This document shows positions 25,047 through 33,534 of a DNA stretch of 64,000 bases, piece after piece (within the stretch, counting starts at the first letter, position 1; every line of letters starts with the position of its first letter). Location: assembly GCF_014876775.1 (NCBI RefSeq), contig NZ_CP062310.1:434001-498000 (forward strand), in the 5' to 3' direction. The notes under the pieces were generated by a model. That model saw nothing but the letters and a program-made list of their open reading frames with translations, made no database searches and was not told the origin of the DNA. Made by a program: the position numbers and the translations under genes. Origin of the DNA: Infirmifilum lucidum (lineage in GTDB: Archaea; Thermoproteota; Thermoprotei; Thermofilales; Thermofilaceae).

Positions 25047-26289
25047 GTTGCTCGTCGATAAGCCGGGTCATATCCTTGAATAACGCGATAAGTAGTGGTG
25101 CTAGGAGTATCCTCAGCGCCAGGCTAGCTATAAAAGGTATTTGGGGGCCAAGGGCGCTGTACATCCAGCCGCCAATCATCGCACCAGCGCTCCAGGCGAT
25201 AGCCGGGGGTATTCCTAGGAGCGCGAAAACCCTGCCCCTGTACTCCTTAGGCACTAAGTCTGCGCGGAGCGAGTCGTGGGCCAGTCCGTAGAGGGGGCCT
25301 CCTATAGACCCTATGACCGCTGAGAGGAGCAGGAGGGGGAGTGTGGCGCGAGTTTTCGGCGGCGTGAGGACGAATATGAGTAGGTTTAGCGTCCCCAGGA
25401 TGTACCCCCATGTTAGCGCAAGGCCCCTCCCGTACTTATCGACTACAAATCCTGCGGGTAGGGTGAAGAGCAGGCCCGTCAGCCCCCCGACAGTTGCTAA
25501 AACTCCGAGGGCTGTTTTATCGACTCCGAGGTAGTAGAACATGTAGTAGTTGTCGAGGAACGTCATCGCTCCTACGAGGTTGAGGAGGACGTCGACGACG
25601 AGCATGCTTGCTATGCTGCTCTTTATGAGCTTCAACGCCTCGCGGTAAGCCTCTAGGAAGCCCTCAGCATTGTTGGAGGGGAGGGTCTCCTCCAGGTACT
25701 TGAGCCTAGCCACTGCAATCGCGAAGCCGACTAGCCCGCTGAGTATGAAGCCTAGCCTAACTCCGTCGACCAGACCCAGAGCATTCACGACTGCAGCGCC
25801 GCCGAGTGGAGCAAGCGAGGACGTTAGACCACTGAGGAACTGGATGAAAGCATATATCCTCCCCCTGGCGTCTAGAGCGACAGAGTCTGCCCGTATGCTC
25901 TCAAGTGCGGGCTGGTAGAAGAGCGAGAAACTGTTTACGCTTGAGATGACTGCGTACAGCCTCCAGTCCGAGACCAGAGCCATGAGTAAGTAGGTCGCTG
26001 AGACCAGCATGGTGCCCACCCATATGATCTTCTTCCGGCCGTGCCTGTCGGTGAAGTAGCCCCCTACTACGCGTGATAGAGCGTTGCCGTACTGCTGCAG
26101 AGACTGTACCAGCGAGAGGTCTTCTGGCATAGCTCCAAGCCTGCTGAGGTATAACTGTATGTACGGCCCCGTCATCGCCTGGACAGGTGACCAGAAGAGC
26201 CACCCAGTCGCGAGAACCCAGATGTTCCTCGGGATCCTCCTTAGCGAGTTCGAGATCGAGGATAGCCTGCACGCCATGGGTGCTCTCAA
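25030..26289 (-). CDS. Major facilitator superfamily transporter
   Basis: 419 residues with about twelve transmembrane helices. The MFS loop 2-3 motif is GGYFTDRHGRKKI near residue 77, repeated in the second half as AGFVVDKYGRGLAL. Substrate unknown. The TTG at 26289 is chosen because a TATA-like TTTAAG (26314-26319) lies 27 bases upstream; an in-frame ATG at 26277 is the alternative. The same TATA element also fits the divergent gene. Confidence 0.8.
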   Translation of the reverse strand: MRAPMACRLSSISNSLRRIPRNIWVLATGWLFWSPVQAMTGPYIQLYLSRLGAMPEDLSLVQSLQQYGNALSRVVGGYFTDRHGRKKIIWVGTMLVSATYLLMALVSDWRLYAVISSVNSFSLFYQPALESIRADSVALDARGRIYAFIQFLSGLTSSLAPLGGAAVVNALGLVDGVRLGFILSGLVGFAIAVARLKYLEETLPSNNAEGFLEAYREALKLIKSSIASMLVVDVLLNLVGAMTFLDNYYMFYYLGVDKTALGVLATVGGLTGLLFTLPAGFVVDKYGRGLALTWGYILGTLNLLIFVLTPPKTRATLPLLLLSAVIGSIGGPLYGLAHDSLRADLVPKEYRGRVFALLGIPPAIAWSAGAMIGGWMYSALGPQIPFIASLALRILLAPLLIALFKDMTRLIDEQLRDNG

Positions 26290-26313
26290 GAGCTGGGTAA
26301 GTAGTACTCTGCA

Positions 26314-26319
26314 CTTAAA
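26314..26319. promoter_or_regulatory. Bidirectional TATA element between MFS gene and divergent gene
   Basis: CTTAAA reads TTTAAG on the other strand and sits about 27-28 bases from both the leftward TTG (26289) and the rightward ATG (26345). One TATA element may therefore serve both leaderless starts. Confidence 0.35.
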
Positions 26320-26344
26320 CTTTATTTACTCTGGACAGATAGAA

Positions 26345-27019
26345 ATGAGCTGGATGCGTTACTCTAGGGAGGCTCTATTGCTACTGGCGACCGCACTACT
26401 AACGGCTTACTTCCTACTGTTCTTTACCGGGTACTCTGAGGCCCCCCACGCTATCTTGGCTGACGCTAGGAACCGTGTTCTGGAATCACGTGGGTGGAGG
26501 TTCAGGGAGGGAGTTAACTGCTCCGACGGCTCTGCCCTCGTCGCTGGAAATGTCAGCCTCAAAGAACACAAGCTCTTGACAAGTGTCACGATCATGCCGA
26601 GGCACGGTACTCCGCAGGCCTACCTCTTCTACGCCAATAGGAGCGCGTCGTTCGTGAACATGGAGGGCGCCTGGGTTAGTCGCGGAGGGGGTTGGAGAGT
26701 TGAGGACACCATCCTCGTCAGGCTAATCGACCTAGCTCTGTCCGCGGAGGAGAAAGTCCTGAGTAAGAGCGGCACCGAGGCTAGAGTACTGTTTAGCGGG
26801 ACTTGTAACCCTCTCTGTCTAAACGTGTTCAACGACGTGTCTGGCCTGGCCGGCTCTAGAGCCGGAGCTCCTAGCCACTATTCGGGGATAATTCTCCTGA
26901 TGGACAGAGTCCCTTCAAGAATAATCCTAGTCTTTAAGGGTGCAGAAGGCTCCTGTAGCGTCGAGTACGCTGTTTTCAACTTCAACGAGGACGTACAAGT
27001 GGCTCCCCCAGGGATCTGA
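26345..27019 (+). CDS. Hypothetical membrane-anchored protein
   Basis: 224 residues from ATG 26345. An N-terminal hydrophobic helix at about 9-26 (EALLLLATALLTAYFLLFF) is followed by an extracytoplasmic domain of mixed strands and helices with four cysteines, two close together (CNPLC). Not recognised. The open frame continues upstream but there it overlaps the MFS gene antisense, and the bidirectional TATA element supports this start. Followed by the CtaB-like gene on the same strand. Confidence 0.6.
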   Translation: MSWMRYSREALLLLATALLTAYFLLFFTGYSEAPHAILADARNRVLESRGWRFREGVNCSDGSALVAGNVSLKEHKLLTSVTIMPRHGTPQAYLFYANRSASFVNMEGAWVSRGGGWRVEDTILVRLIDLALSAEEKVLSKSGTEARVLFSGTCNPLCLNVFNDVSGLAGSRAGAPSHYSGIILLMDRVPSRIILVFKGAEGSCSVEYAVFNFNEDVQVAPPGI

Positions 27020-27061
27020 CAATATTTTTATCTAATTTGTGGTGATAGATAGATAAATGCT

Positions 27062-27913
27062 ATGAGAGAAGCATTCAGATTAGCCGCCGACTTCTTCAAG
27101 ATTAAACAGAGCCTCCTGCTACTGTGGACGGGGGTTTTCGCGTTCCTCGTAGGCGCCAACATGAGGGTAGATGCAGTTGCTTTTGCTTTCACCGTGCTCT
27201 CGATATTCCTCACCGTCATCGGGACGACCGGCTTTAACATGGTTCTCGACGCCGACATAGACTCTAAGATGTTCAGGACAAGGAACAGGCCCATACCTTC
27301 CGGTAGGCTCGACAAGAAGAGGGGGAGCCTGCTCAGCTTAGCAGTGCTCGTCCCCGGCCTCTTACTGGCTCTCATGGTCAACGCCTGGGTCTTCGTAGCG
27401 GGCGTTCTAGGGTTTCTCATAGACATCCTACTCTACACCTACCTGTTGAAGCGCCGGAGCCCCTTCAGCACAGTATTCGGGGGGTTTGCCGGCGGGATGC
27501 CCGCGCTCGGGGGCTGGGCCGGTGCGACTGGCTCACCGGGCATCCCGGGAATTCTACTCCTGCTGCTCGTTGCAATCTGGAGCAATGTGCACATATGGAC
27601 GCTAGCCACGTACTATGTCGAAGACTACAAGAGGGCTGGAGTGCCGATGTTACCCGTGGTGAAGGGGGAGAGAGCTGGAGTCCTAGGCTCGCTCGTAGCA
27701 CTTCTCTTAGTGGCCGCAGTGACGACGGGCATTTGGGCCGTGGGTGTGCTCTCGCTAGTCGGCCTCGTGGTGTCGCTAGCAGTACTAGCCCTACCTGTAT
27801 CTTACCTGGTGAAGGCTCTCCGTAGCGGCGAGTACGGCAAGTGGTCTTACAAGGCTTTCAAGACTGTTAACATGTTCATGGGCGCTGTTTTCCTGCTTAT
27901 GGTTTTAAAGTAA
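27062..27913 (+). CDS. UbiA-family prenyltransferase, heme O synthase (CtaB)-like
   Basis: 283 residues, about eight to nine transmembrane helices. Aspartate-rich motif 1 appears as NMVLDADIDSKMFRTRNRP near residue 60 and the second region as YTYLLKRRSPFSTVFGG near 126-142, both in the form found in protoheme IX farnesyltransferase. It should attach a prenyl chain to heme B for a terminal oxidase. The second Asp motif is weak (YYVEDYKRAGVPML), as in CtaB. No oxidase genes are in the window. Confidence 0.78.
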   Translation: MREAFRLAADFFKIKQSLLLLWTGVFAFLVGANMRVDAVAFAFTVLSIFLTVIGTTGFNMVLDADIDSKMFRTRNRPIPSGRLDKKRGSLLSLAVLVPGLLLALMVNAWVFVAGVLGFLIDILLYTYLLKRRSPFSTVFGGFAGGMPALGGWAGATGSPGIPGILLLLLVAIWSNVHIWTLATYYVEDYKRAGVPMLPVVKGERAGVLGSLVALLLVAAVTTGIWAVGVLSLVGLVVSLAVLALPVSYLVKALRSGEYGKWSYKAFKTVNMFMGAVFLLMVLK

Positions 27914-27940
27914 ATACGATATTTAAAAATAAAAAGGGAT

Positions 27941-28837
27941 TTAGACGTGTAGTATTCCCCCGAGGATTATGCCTGCTACCATGAGAAGGCCGAAGTTCTG
28001 TACGAGTTGTGCTGTCATGGGATCAGCTACTGGTGGTATTTCCCGCTTGAAGGTATTCACGAGCTTGACCGCCTGGGGTAGGGTCAAGAATGACAGTAGC
28101 GAGAGTAGGGGTATAACACGAGTCAGAGCTAGGATCGCTAGAACCACGTAAGCAGTGTAGACCTCGAAGTACTCGAAGAACTTGAGGCCCCTGTCCCTCC
28201 CGAGAACAACCTCGAGCGTTATTGCACCCCTGCTCTTATCGAACTCAATGTCCCTCAAGTTATTGGCAGTGAGCACGGCCGCAACGAGAAGCCCCACCGG
28301 CACGCTCGCCAGGATAGGCCTGTAGTCAAGGTAGCCCGTCTGCACGTAGAATGTTCCAAGCCACATTAAGGGACCCCAGCTGAGGAAGACTGCTAGTTCG
28401 CCGAGAGACTTGTACTTGAACCCCGGTGGTCCCGAGTAGCCTATGAGGAAAAGCACTCCAGAGAGAGCCAGCAAGACTACTACTAGCGTCCTGTACACCG
28501 CGAGTATAAAGGCTACGAGTAGGCCCCCGGCGAGCAATGATAGGCCGAAGTTTCTCAGGCCCTGGGGGGTTGTGAAGCCCGTTATGAGGGGGTGTGGCCT
28601 GTACATCGTCGTAGGTGCTCCAGGGATGTCTACTCCCCGCAGGGTGTCGTAGTAGTCATTCAATACATTCGCAGAGGCGTGCAGCAGGATGACTCCTATA
28701 AGCGTCGCGACATAGAACGGGAAATTGACCGTCTGCGTCAGGAAGTAAGTGTAGGCCGTGGCGGCAGTTATAGAGATTACTGTGAGCACGAATGACCAGG
28801 GCCTAGTGGCCATGAACCAGTCTTTCAGCCGCGGCAT
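27941..28837 (-). CDS. UbiA-family prenyltransferase, MenA-like
   Basis: 298 residues with about eight to nine transmembrane helices and the Asp motif NVLNDYYDTLRGVD. The second motif is NNLRDIEFDKSRG. Together with the N-terminal ATRPWSF this fits 1,4-dihydroxy-2-naphthoate polyprenyltransferase, the menaquinone pathway enzyme. ATG 28837 is chosen over ATG 28915 because a TATA-like CTTTAAGG (28864-28871) precedes it by about 30 bases and family proteins begin near this point. Convergent with the CtaB-like gene; an A-rich stretch (27920-27937) gives a T-run terminator on this strand. Confidence 0.78.
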   Translation of the reverse strand: MPRLKDWFMATRPWSFVLTVISITAATAYTYFLTQTVNFPFYVATLIGVILLHASANVLNDYYDTLRGVDIPGAPTTMYRPHPLITGFTTPQGLRNFGLSLLAGGLLVAFILAVYRTLVVVLLALSGVLFLIGYSGPPGFKYKSLGELAVFLSWGPLMWLGTFYVQTGYLDYRPILASVPVGLLVAAVLTANNLRDIEFDKSRGAITLEVVLGRDRGLKFFEYFEVYTAYVVLAILALTRVIPLLSLLSFLTLPQAVKLVNTFKREIPPVADPMTAQLVQNFGLLMVAGIILGGILHV

Positions 28838-28919
28838 GTGGATCAGGAGGAAATGTCGCTGTTCCTTAAAGCTTTTTTCTTGTAATACTAGAATACCTTT
28901 GTGTATTATTTGCATAATG

Positions 28920-28927
28920 TATAAATA
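28920..28927 (+). promoter_or_regulatory. TATA box of the cbi transporter operon
   Basis: TATAAATA about 32 bases before the cbiM ATG, a strong archaeal TATA box for the four-gene cobalt/nickel transport operon. Confidence 0.5.
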
Positions 28928-28955
28928 CCTCCTGGGGTAATAGCTAGCGATCCAA

Positions 28956-29570
28956 ATGCATATACCTGACGGGTACCTCGACCCAGTAACGTGTGCTGTG
29001 ACCTATGCAGTTTCCCTGGCTTTCGGCTTCGTCGCCGTGAAGAAGGCTCGCGCGGCCCCTGAGGAGACAAAGACCCTCTTGCCGGTCATGGCTGCAGCGG
29101 TATTCGTGGCGCAGATGCTGAACTGGCCTATCCCGGGCGGCACTTCCCTGCATCTGGTGGGAGGAGCTCTTACCGCTATACTAATGGGGCCCTGGCTCGG
29201 CTACCTAACCCTTACACTCGTCCTGGTTGTTCAGGCGCTAGTATTCCACGACGGGGGTATAACAACGCTCGGCGCGAACGTACTGAACATGGCGATTGTA
29301 GCCGTCCTCGCCGGCTACGCTGTCTACAGGGCCTTCCCCGACAAGTATAGAACTCTCGCGAACTTCCTCGCAGGCTGGCTAAGCATTACTCTAGCCGGGT
29401 TAGTGGCCGGAGTCGAGCTGGGCCTGTCGTCAGCTTTCCTCTACGGGCTCAGCGTTACAGTGCCAGTGATGGGCGGCTGGCACGCCCTGCTTGGGGTGGT
29501 CGAGGGGGCTATAACGGCAGGCGTCTACTCGTACCTCAAGTCCAGGCACCCGGAGCTAGTGAAGGGGTGA
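28956..29570 (+). CDS. cbiM: Cobalt/nickel ECF transporter S component CbiM
   Basis: 204 residues, about six transmembrane helices. The N terminus MHIPDGYL is the CbiM/NikM metal-binding signature, in which the amino terminus and His2 coordinate the ion. A second conserved stretch HLVGGALTAILMGPW lies near 67-81. Imports Co2+ or Ni2+. Operon order cbiM - PDGLE protein - cbiQ - cbiO. Cobalt would serve cobalamin and nickel would serve hydrogenase or urease; the window does not decide between them. Confidence 0.95.
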   Translation: MHIPDGYLDPVTCAVTYAVSLAFGFVAVKKARAAPEETKTLLPVMAAAVFVAQMLNWPIPGGTSLHLVGGALTAILMGPWLGYLTLTLVLVVQALVFHDGGITTLGANVLNMAIVAVLAGYAVYRAFPDKYRTLANFLAGWLSITLAGLVAGVELGLSSAFLYGLSVTVPVMGGWHALLGVVEGAITAGVYSYLKSRHPELVKG

Positions 29571-29574
29571 AAGC

Positions 29575-29874
29575 ATGAGCTTCAGGGAGTACTTCTCGAA
29601 GCACAGGAGGGCCTTCACCCTAATCACCGTGCTCATCGCCGTAAGCCCCGTCTTCGGGGTGATACTCACGGGCATCGTAGGCTATCACGAACCCCTAGAC
29701 TTGGCAGCTGAGGCGCTGGGGCTCAAAGAGACAACTGAGGAAAATAACTGGACACCGCTCATCGACTACACTGTCCCGGGACTGCCGGACTGGCTCGGCT
29801 ACATCGTTAGCGGGGTTATAGGCTCTGTAGTCGTGCTCCTGCTCGCATTCCTCGTACTGAAGCTCCTAAGGTAG
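29575..29874 (+). CDS. PDGLE-domain protein (CbiN/NikN-like subunit)
   Basis: 99 residues with two transmembrane helices (about 13-33 and 76-96). The extracytoplasmic loop holds LDLAAEALGLKE and YTVPGLPDWLG, matching the PDGLE family that replaces CbiN in many nickel/cobalt ECF transporters. Starts four bases after cbiM and ends four bases before cbiQ. Confidence 0.85.
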   Translation: MSFREYFSKHRRAFTLITVLIAVSPVFGVILTGIVGYHEPLDLAAEALGLKETTEENNWTPLIDYTVPGLPDWLGYIVSGVIGSVVVLLLAFLVLKLLR

Positions 29875-29878
29875 GAGC

Positions 29879-30622
29879 GTGTCCTTAAAAGGACATTTTT
29901 CTCTGACTTCCTCCTTCCTATCCGCGATAGCTGGAGCCCTCGACAATCTATCAGCCCGCGGGCACCCTGGCTTGAACAGCACGCTGGCTCTCCTCTCTGC
30001 TCTAGCAGTAACTGTGGCTTCCTCTTTCAGTACGCGGCTCCAAGCCCTCCTGCTCGTCGTGGCTGCTTCAGGCCTGGCGGCGCTCGTAGCGAGGAAGTTC
30101 AGTGAGTGGCTACTCGTGACACTGACGGCCCTCTTCTTTGCCTCCCTCGTCTCCCTGCCTGCCATTGCAGGATTCCTGCACGGGGAAAAGACACCAGTCC
30201 CCGTCTTCGTGGCACGGGCTGTCGCGTCCGCATCGGCTTTCACGGCTTTCTACGCGGTGTTGGGGTGGCGTGGTTTGGTTTCAGGCCTGAGAGGCTTGGC
30301 TTTCCTGGGCTCTCTAGGCGACGAGCTGGCTTTCACTGTTAGGTTCATACCGCTGTTCGCGTGGAAGACGCTACGCTTGATTTCGGCCAGGGAGGCTAGG
30401 CTTCTAGTGAAAAGTAGGAGCTTTTCCTGGACAGCCGTTAACAGCGTAGCCGGCAGCGTCCTGGCGTCGGCGTACGCAAAGGCCTACTGGGCTAGGCTCG
30501 CGTTCGCCTCGCGGAACTTTGATTCCAGGCTTATAGGGGGAGCCCCTCCTGCTAGGCCCGGCAAGGTCGACGCCGCCATGGTTATATTCTCTGCTGTACT
30601 CGTGTTCGTGCTCGTGGTGTAG
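29879..30622 (+). CDS. cbiQ: Cobalt/nickel ECF transporter T component CbiQ
   Basis: 247 residues with about five transmembrane helices and the EcfT coupling helices: an Ala-Arg motif (SAREARLLVKSRSF) near residues 167-180 and an ARLAFASRNFDSR segment near 200-212. Connects CbiM to the CbiO ATPase. The GTG start lies four bases after the PDGLE gene with a weak GGAG nearby. Confidence 0.88.
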   Translation: MSLKGHFSLTSSFLSAIAGALDNLSARGHPGLNSTLALLSALAVTVASSFSTRLQALLLVVAASGLAALVARKFSEWLLVTLTALFFASLVSLPAIAGFLHGEKTPVPVFVARAVASASAFTAFYAVLGWRGLVSGLRGLAFLGSLGDELAFTVRFIPLFAWKTLRLISAREARLLVKSRSFSWTAVNSVAGSVLASAYAKAYWARLAFASRNFDSRLIGGAPPARPGKVDAAMVIFSAVLVFVLVV

Positions 30623-30624
30623 GC

Positions 30625-31344
30625 ATGCTCACTGCCGAAGGCGTGTGGGTCTCGTTGCCAGGCGTTGGCAGCGTGCTCAAGGAAGTTAGCCTTGAAGTTA
30701 GGGCTGGAGAGATAACCGGGCTCTTGGGACCCAACGGCGCAGGTAAGACTACTTTAATCTTGGCAATGGCCGGGCTCTTGAAGATTGAGAGGGGCAGAAT
30801 TCTCTTAGACGGCAGGGATCTCTACAGCCAGCTACCCCACGCGAGGAGGAGGATAGGCGTGGTTTTCCAGGATCCCGACGACCAGCTCTTCAACCCTACT
30901 GTGAGAGATGAACTGCTATTCGCCCTCGACCAGCTGGGCTTATCTTCTAAGGAGAAGGAGGAGAGAGTTGCCCGCGTGAGCGCGCAGCTCGGCATTGAAG
31001 ATCTGCTCGAGAGGCCTGTACACGCTCTCAGCTTCGGGGAGAAGAGGAGGGTTGCGATAGCATCGATCCTCGTCTACGACCCCGAGGTGGTTCTGTTTGA
31101 CGAGCCCACGGCTAACCTTGACGCTAGAAGCGTGAAGCTTCTACTCGACACTATCTGCGAGCTACGTAGAGAGCGTAAAGCCGTGCTGGTAGCTACTCAT
31201 GACGTCGAGCTAGTCAGCAGGGTTGCAGACAGAGTATTCGTGCTATATGACGGGAGGATTACGTGGAGCGGTTCCCCGCCTATTCCCCGGGAAATCCTGG
31301 AGGACGCGAGTCTCAGCAACAGTGTAGGGGGGTGCGCCGAGTAG
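30625..31344 (+). CDS. cbiO: Cobalt/nickel ECF transporter ATPase CbiO
   Basis: 239 residues. Walker A LGPNGAGKTT near 35, Q-loop VFQDPDDQLFNP near 87-98 (the form typical of ECF ATPases), signature LSFGEKRRVAIA, Walker B VVLFDEPTANLD and the switch His (ATHD). A single ATPase likely works as a homodimer. Last gene of the cbi operon. Confidence 0.93.
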   Translation: MLTAEGVWVSLPGVGSVLKEVSLEVRAGEITGLLGPNGAGKTTLILAMAGLLKIERGRILLDGRDLYSQLPHARRRIGVVFQDPDDQLFNPTVRDELLFALDQLGLSSKEKEERVARVSAQLGIEDLLERPVHALSFGEKRRVAIASILVYDPEVVLFDEPTANLDARSVKLLLDTICELRRERKAVLVATHDVELVSRVADRVFVLYDGRITWSGSPPIPREILEDASLSNSVGGCAE

Positions 31345-31383
31345 CTAGGTTTATTACCCGTAGAGGCGGGGACTCTTGCAGGT

Positions 31384-32694
31384 ATGTGCGATACTATTGT
31401 AGCACTAGGCGAGTATACTAGGGAGAGAGTAACAATATTTGCGAAAAACAGCGATAGGGATCCTAACGAGGCGCAGGTCGTCGAGTTTCTGCCCCGCAAG
31501 AGGCACAGCGAGGAGTACGTTAAGTGTACTTATATTGAAGTCCCCCAGGTCGACGAAACGTACGCGGCTGTCATTTCGCGGCCCTGGTGGATGTGGGGGG
31601 CTGAAATGGGCGTCAATGAGTACAGCGTCGCCATCGGGAACGAGGCAGTATTCACTAAAGAGCAGTACGCGAAGACGGGGCTGACCGGCATGGATCTCCT
31701 ACGCCTCGCCCTGGAGCGTGCTAGAACAGCGAGAGAGGCACTCGGCGTGATTACCCAGCTCTTGGAGGAGTACGGGCAGGGTGGCAGCTGCAGGAAGGAC
31801 AGAAAGTTCTACTACCACAACTCCTTCATAATCGCGGATCCACGGGAAGCGTGGGTTCTCGAGACAGCAGGGAGGTACTGGGTCGCCGAGAGAGTGAAGG
31901 ACGTGAGGAGCATCTCGAACGCTCTATCGATACACGAGAGGTGGGATCTCGAGAGCGAGAGCCTGCGCGAATACATGAAGACACGTGGAATAGAGAAGCT
32001 GGACTTCGCGAGACACTTCTCAGACTTTCTGTACACCAAGGTAGCTAAAGGTGTCTACAGACAGAGGTTTACGCAGGCCCTACTGGAGGCTAGCAAGGGC
32101 GAGATCGACTTCTGGAAAGTCAGCAGGTTAATGAGGAGCCATGCAGGAGACGGGAACTACTCGCCTGCCCGCGGCTCTATGCGCGACATATGCATGCACG
32201 CCGGGGGCTTAACGCGGCCAAGCCAGACGGCAAACTCTATGATTGCACTGCTCTACGAGAGAACGCCAATAGTCTTCGTAACTGCTACAAGCTCCCCGTG
32301 CATATCCCTCTACAAGCCGGTTTTCCTCGAGTCGGGAGTCCCGGACTTGGGTTCTAGCCCGACAGACAGGTATGACCCCCAGAGCTACTGGTGGGCCCAC
32401 GAGCTACTTCACAGGAGGCTACTAGTGTCGTATCCAAGGTACGCCGATGCCATAATGAGGGAGATTGAAGAGGCCGAGAGGGAGCTCTACGAGCAGGCTA
32501 TACGTCTCCGGGAGGAGTTCCTGGCTGGAAGGGCTTCAAGGGAAGACCTGGCCAGCCTGTCCAGGCGGGCGTTCGAGATAGGAGCCGAGATAGACAGGAA
32601 GTGGGCTGGACTAGTCCGACGCGAGAGGAGCCTAAACCCCCTTTTCGAGTGGTACTGGTATAGGGAGAACCGCAGGGCAGGTGTGAGCGTCTAG
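31384..32694 (+). CDS. Secernin/C69-family dipeptidase (Ntn hydrolase)
   Basis: 436 residues beginning MCDT, where Cys2 becomes the N-terminal nucleophile after methionine removal. FAKNSDRDPNEAQ near 19-31 is the family signature, along with NEYSVAIGNEAVF. The family includes bacterial dipeptidase PepD and secernins. It probably trims small peptides or acts as an amidohydrolase in the cytoplasm. A TATA-like TTTATTA about 30 bases upstream supports the ATG at 31384. Confidence 0.88.
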   Translation: MCDTIVALGEYTRERVTIFAKNSDRDPNEAQVVEFLPRKRHSEEYVKCTYIEVPQVDETYAAVISRPWWMWGAEMGVNEYSVAIGNEAVFTKEQYAKTGLTGMDLLRLALERARTAREALGVITQLLEEYGQGGSCRKDRKFYYHNSFIIADPREAWVLETAGRYWVAERVKDVRSISNALSIHERWDLESESLREYMKTRGIEKLDFARHFSDFLYTKVAKGVYRQRFTQALLEASKGEIDFWKVSRLMRSHAGDGNYSPARGSMRDICMHAGGLTRPSQTANSMIALLYERTPIVFVTATSSPCISLYKPVFLESGVPDLGSSPTDRYDPQSYWWAHELLHRRLLVSYPRYADAIMREIEEAERELYEQAIRLREEFLAGRASREDLASLSRRAFEIGAEIDRKWAGLVRRERSLNPLFEWYWYRENRRAGVSV

Positions 32695-32698
32695 CGCG

Positions 32699-32998
32699 TT
32701 GAAGTTAAAGGTAATATATGCGTGGTCGCTAGTTGTACTTGTGTGCGTGGTAAACAGGAGCCTGGTGTGTGCGTCGTCGAAGACGTACGTCTTTACAGTA
32801 AAGGACGGCTGTATAGACAAGATTGTCGGCTTTCTCGAGAGGGAGGGGAAAGTCACGGCGAAGTTTGGACCCCTAGTCAAGGGCGTGTACAGGGACGCCA
32901 TCGTGACTATAGTCAAGCCTGACAAAGTCCAAGTGATTTTACAGTTCAGTAAACTGTCAGTAGACGAGTTCGAGCAGGTACTGAAGTCACTTGAGTAA
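32699..32998 (+). CDS. Hypothetical small protein
   Basis: Not recognised. From TTG 32699 it has a signal-like hydrophobic N terminus and 99 residues. However, a TATA element (AATATAT, around 32711-32718) inside this region lies about 27 bases before an in-frame GTG at 32741, which would give an 85-residue soluble protein. The body has a compact beta/alpha pattern (KTYVFTVKDGCIDKIVGFL, KVQVILQFSKLS). Start and secretion are undecided. Confidence 0.5.
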   Translation: MKLKVIYAWSLVVLVCVVNRSLVCASSKTYVFTVKDGCIDKIVGFLEREGKVTAKFGPLVKGVYRDAIVTIVKPDKVQVILQFSKLSVDEFEQVLKSLE

Positions 32999-33051
32999 GG
33001 TCTTCAGCAACACGTCCAGACAGCCCTGGGCGCTCCCGTGGTGAAGAAAAG

Positions 33052-33534
33052 GTGCAACCCCGGAGTAGAGAGGCTTGCGGGTCGCGGATAGAGGGGAACG
33101 CCAGAGTTATCTACACTGTTGGGCATAGTAGCAGGAGCTTAGAAGAGTTACTCTCTATTCTCGAGAAGTACGGCGTGGAGGCCGTGGTGGACGTACGCCG
33201 CTGGCCTGTCTCTTCGAAGTACCCGCATTTCAACTCAGAGAGCCTGAAGAAGTCTCTCGAGAGCCGGGGCTACGGCTACGTGTGGCTTGGGAGAGAGCTG
33301 GGAGGCTACCGGGAGGGGGGTTATGAGCGGTACATGGAGACAGAAGAGTTCAAGAGGGGGTTGAGGGCCCTCGAGGAGCTGGCCCTTGAAAGGGTTGTTG
33401 CTGTGCTGTGCGCCGAGAGGCTCTGGTTCAAGTGCCATAGGCGGTTCATAGCGGATGCACTGGTGAAGGACGGGTTCAAGGTGGTTCATATAGTGGAGGT
33501 CGGGCGTGCCTATGAGCACAAGAGGAGGAGTTGA
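33052..33534 (+). CDS. DUF488 family protein
   Basis: 160 residues with the DUF488 pattern: IYTVGHSSRSLEELLSIL near 20-37, VVDVRRWPVSSKYPHFN near 45-61, and the C-terminal VLCAERLWFKCHRRFIADAL. Cys, Glu and His in the last motif are conserved and suggest an enzymatic or nucleic-acid role; the function is unknown. GTG start. It overlaps the following flavoprotein gene. Confidence 0.82.
   Translation: MQPRSREACGSRIEGNARVIYTVGHSSRSLEELLSILEKYGVEAVVDVRRWPVSSKYPHFNSESLKKSLESRGYGYVWLGRELGGYREGGYERYMETEEFKRGLRALEELALERVVAVLCAERLWFKCHRRFIADALVKDGFKVVHIVEVGRAYEHKRRS

Noticed and set aside
26084-26344. N-terminal extension of the hypothetical gene at 26345
   Set aside because: The extension runs antisense through the MFS gene, has no domain and lies upstream of the TATA element.
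27044-27055. GATA tandem repeat before the CtaB-like gene
   Set aside because: Only three units and no recurrence elsewhere, so probably chance.
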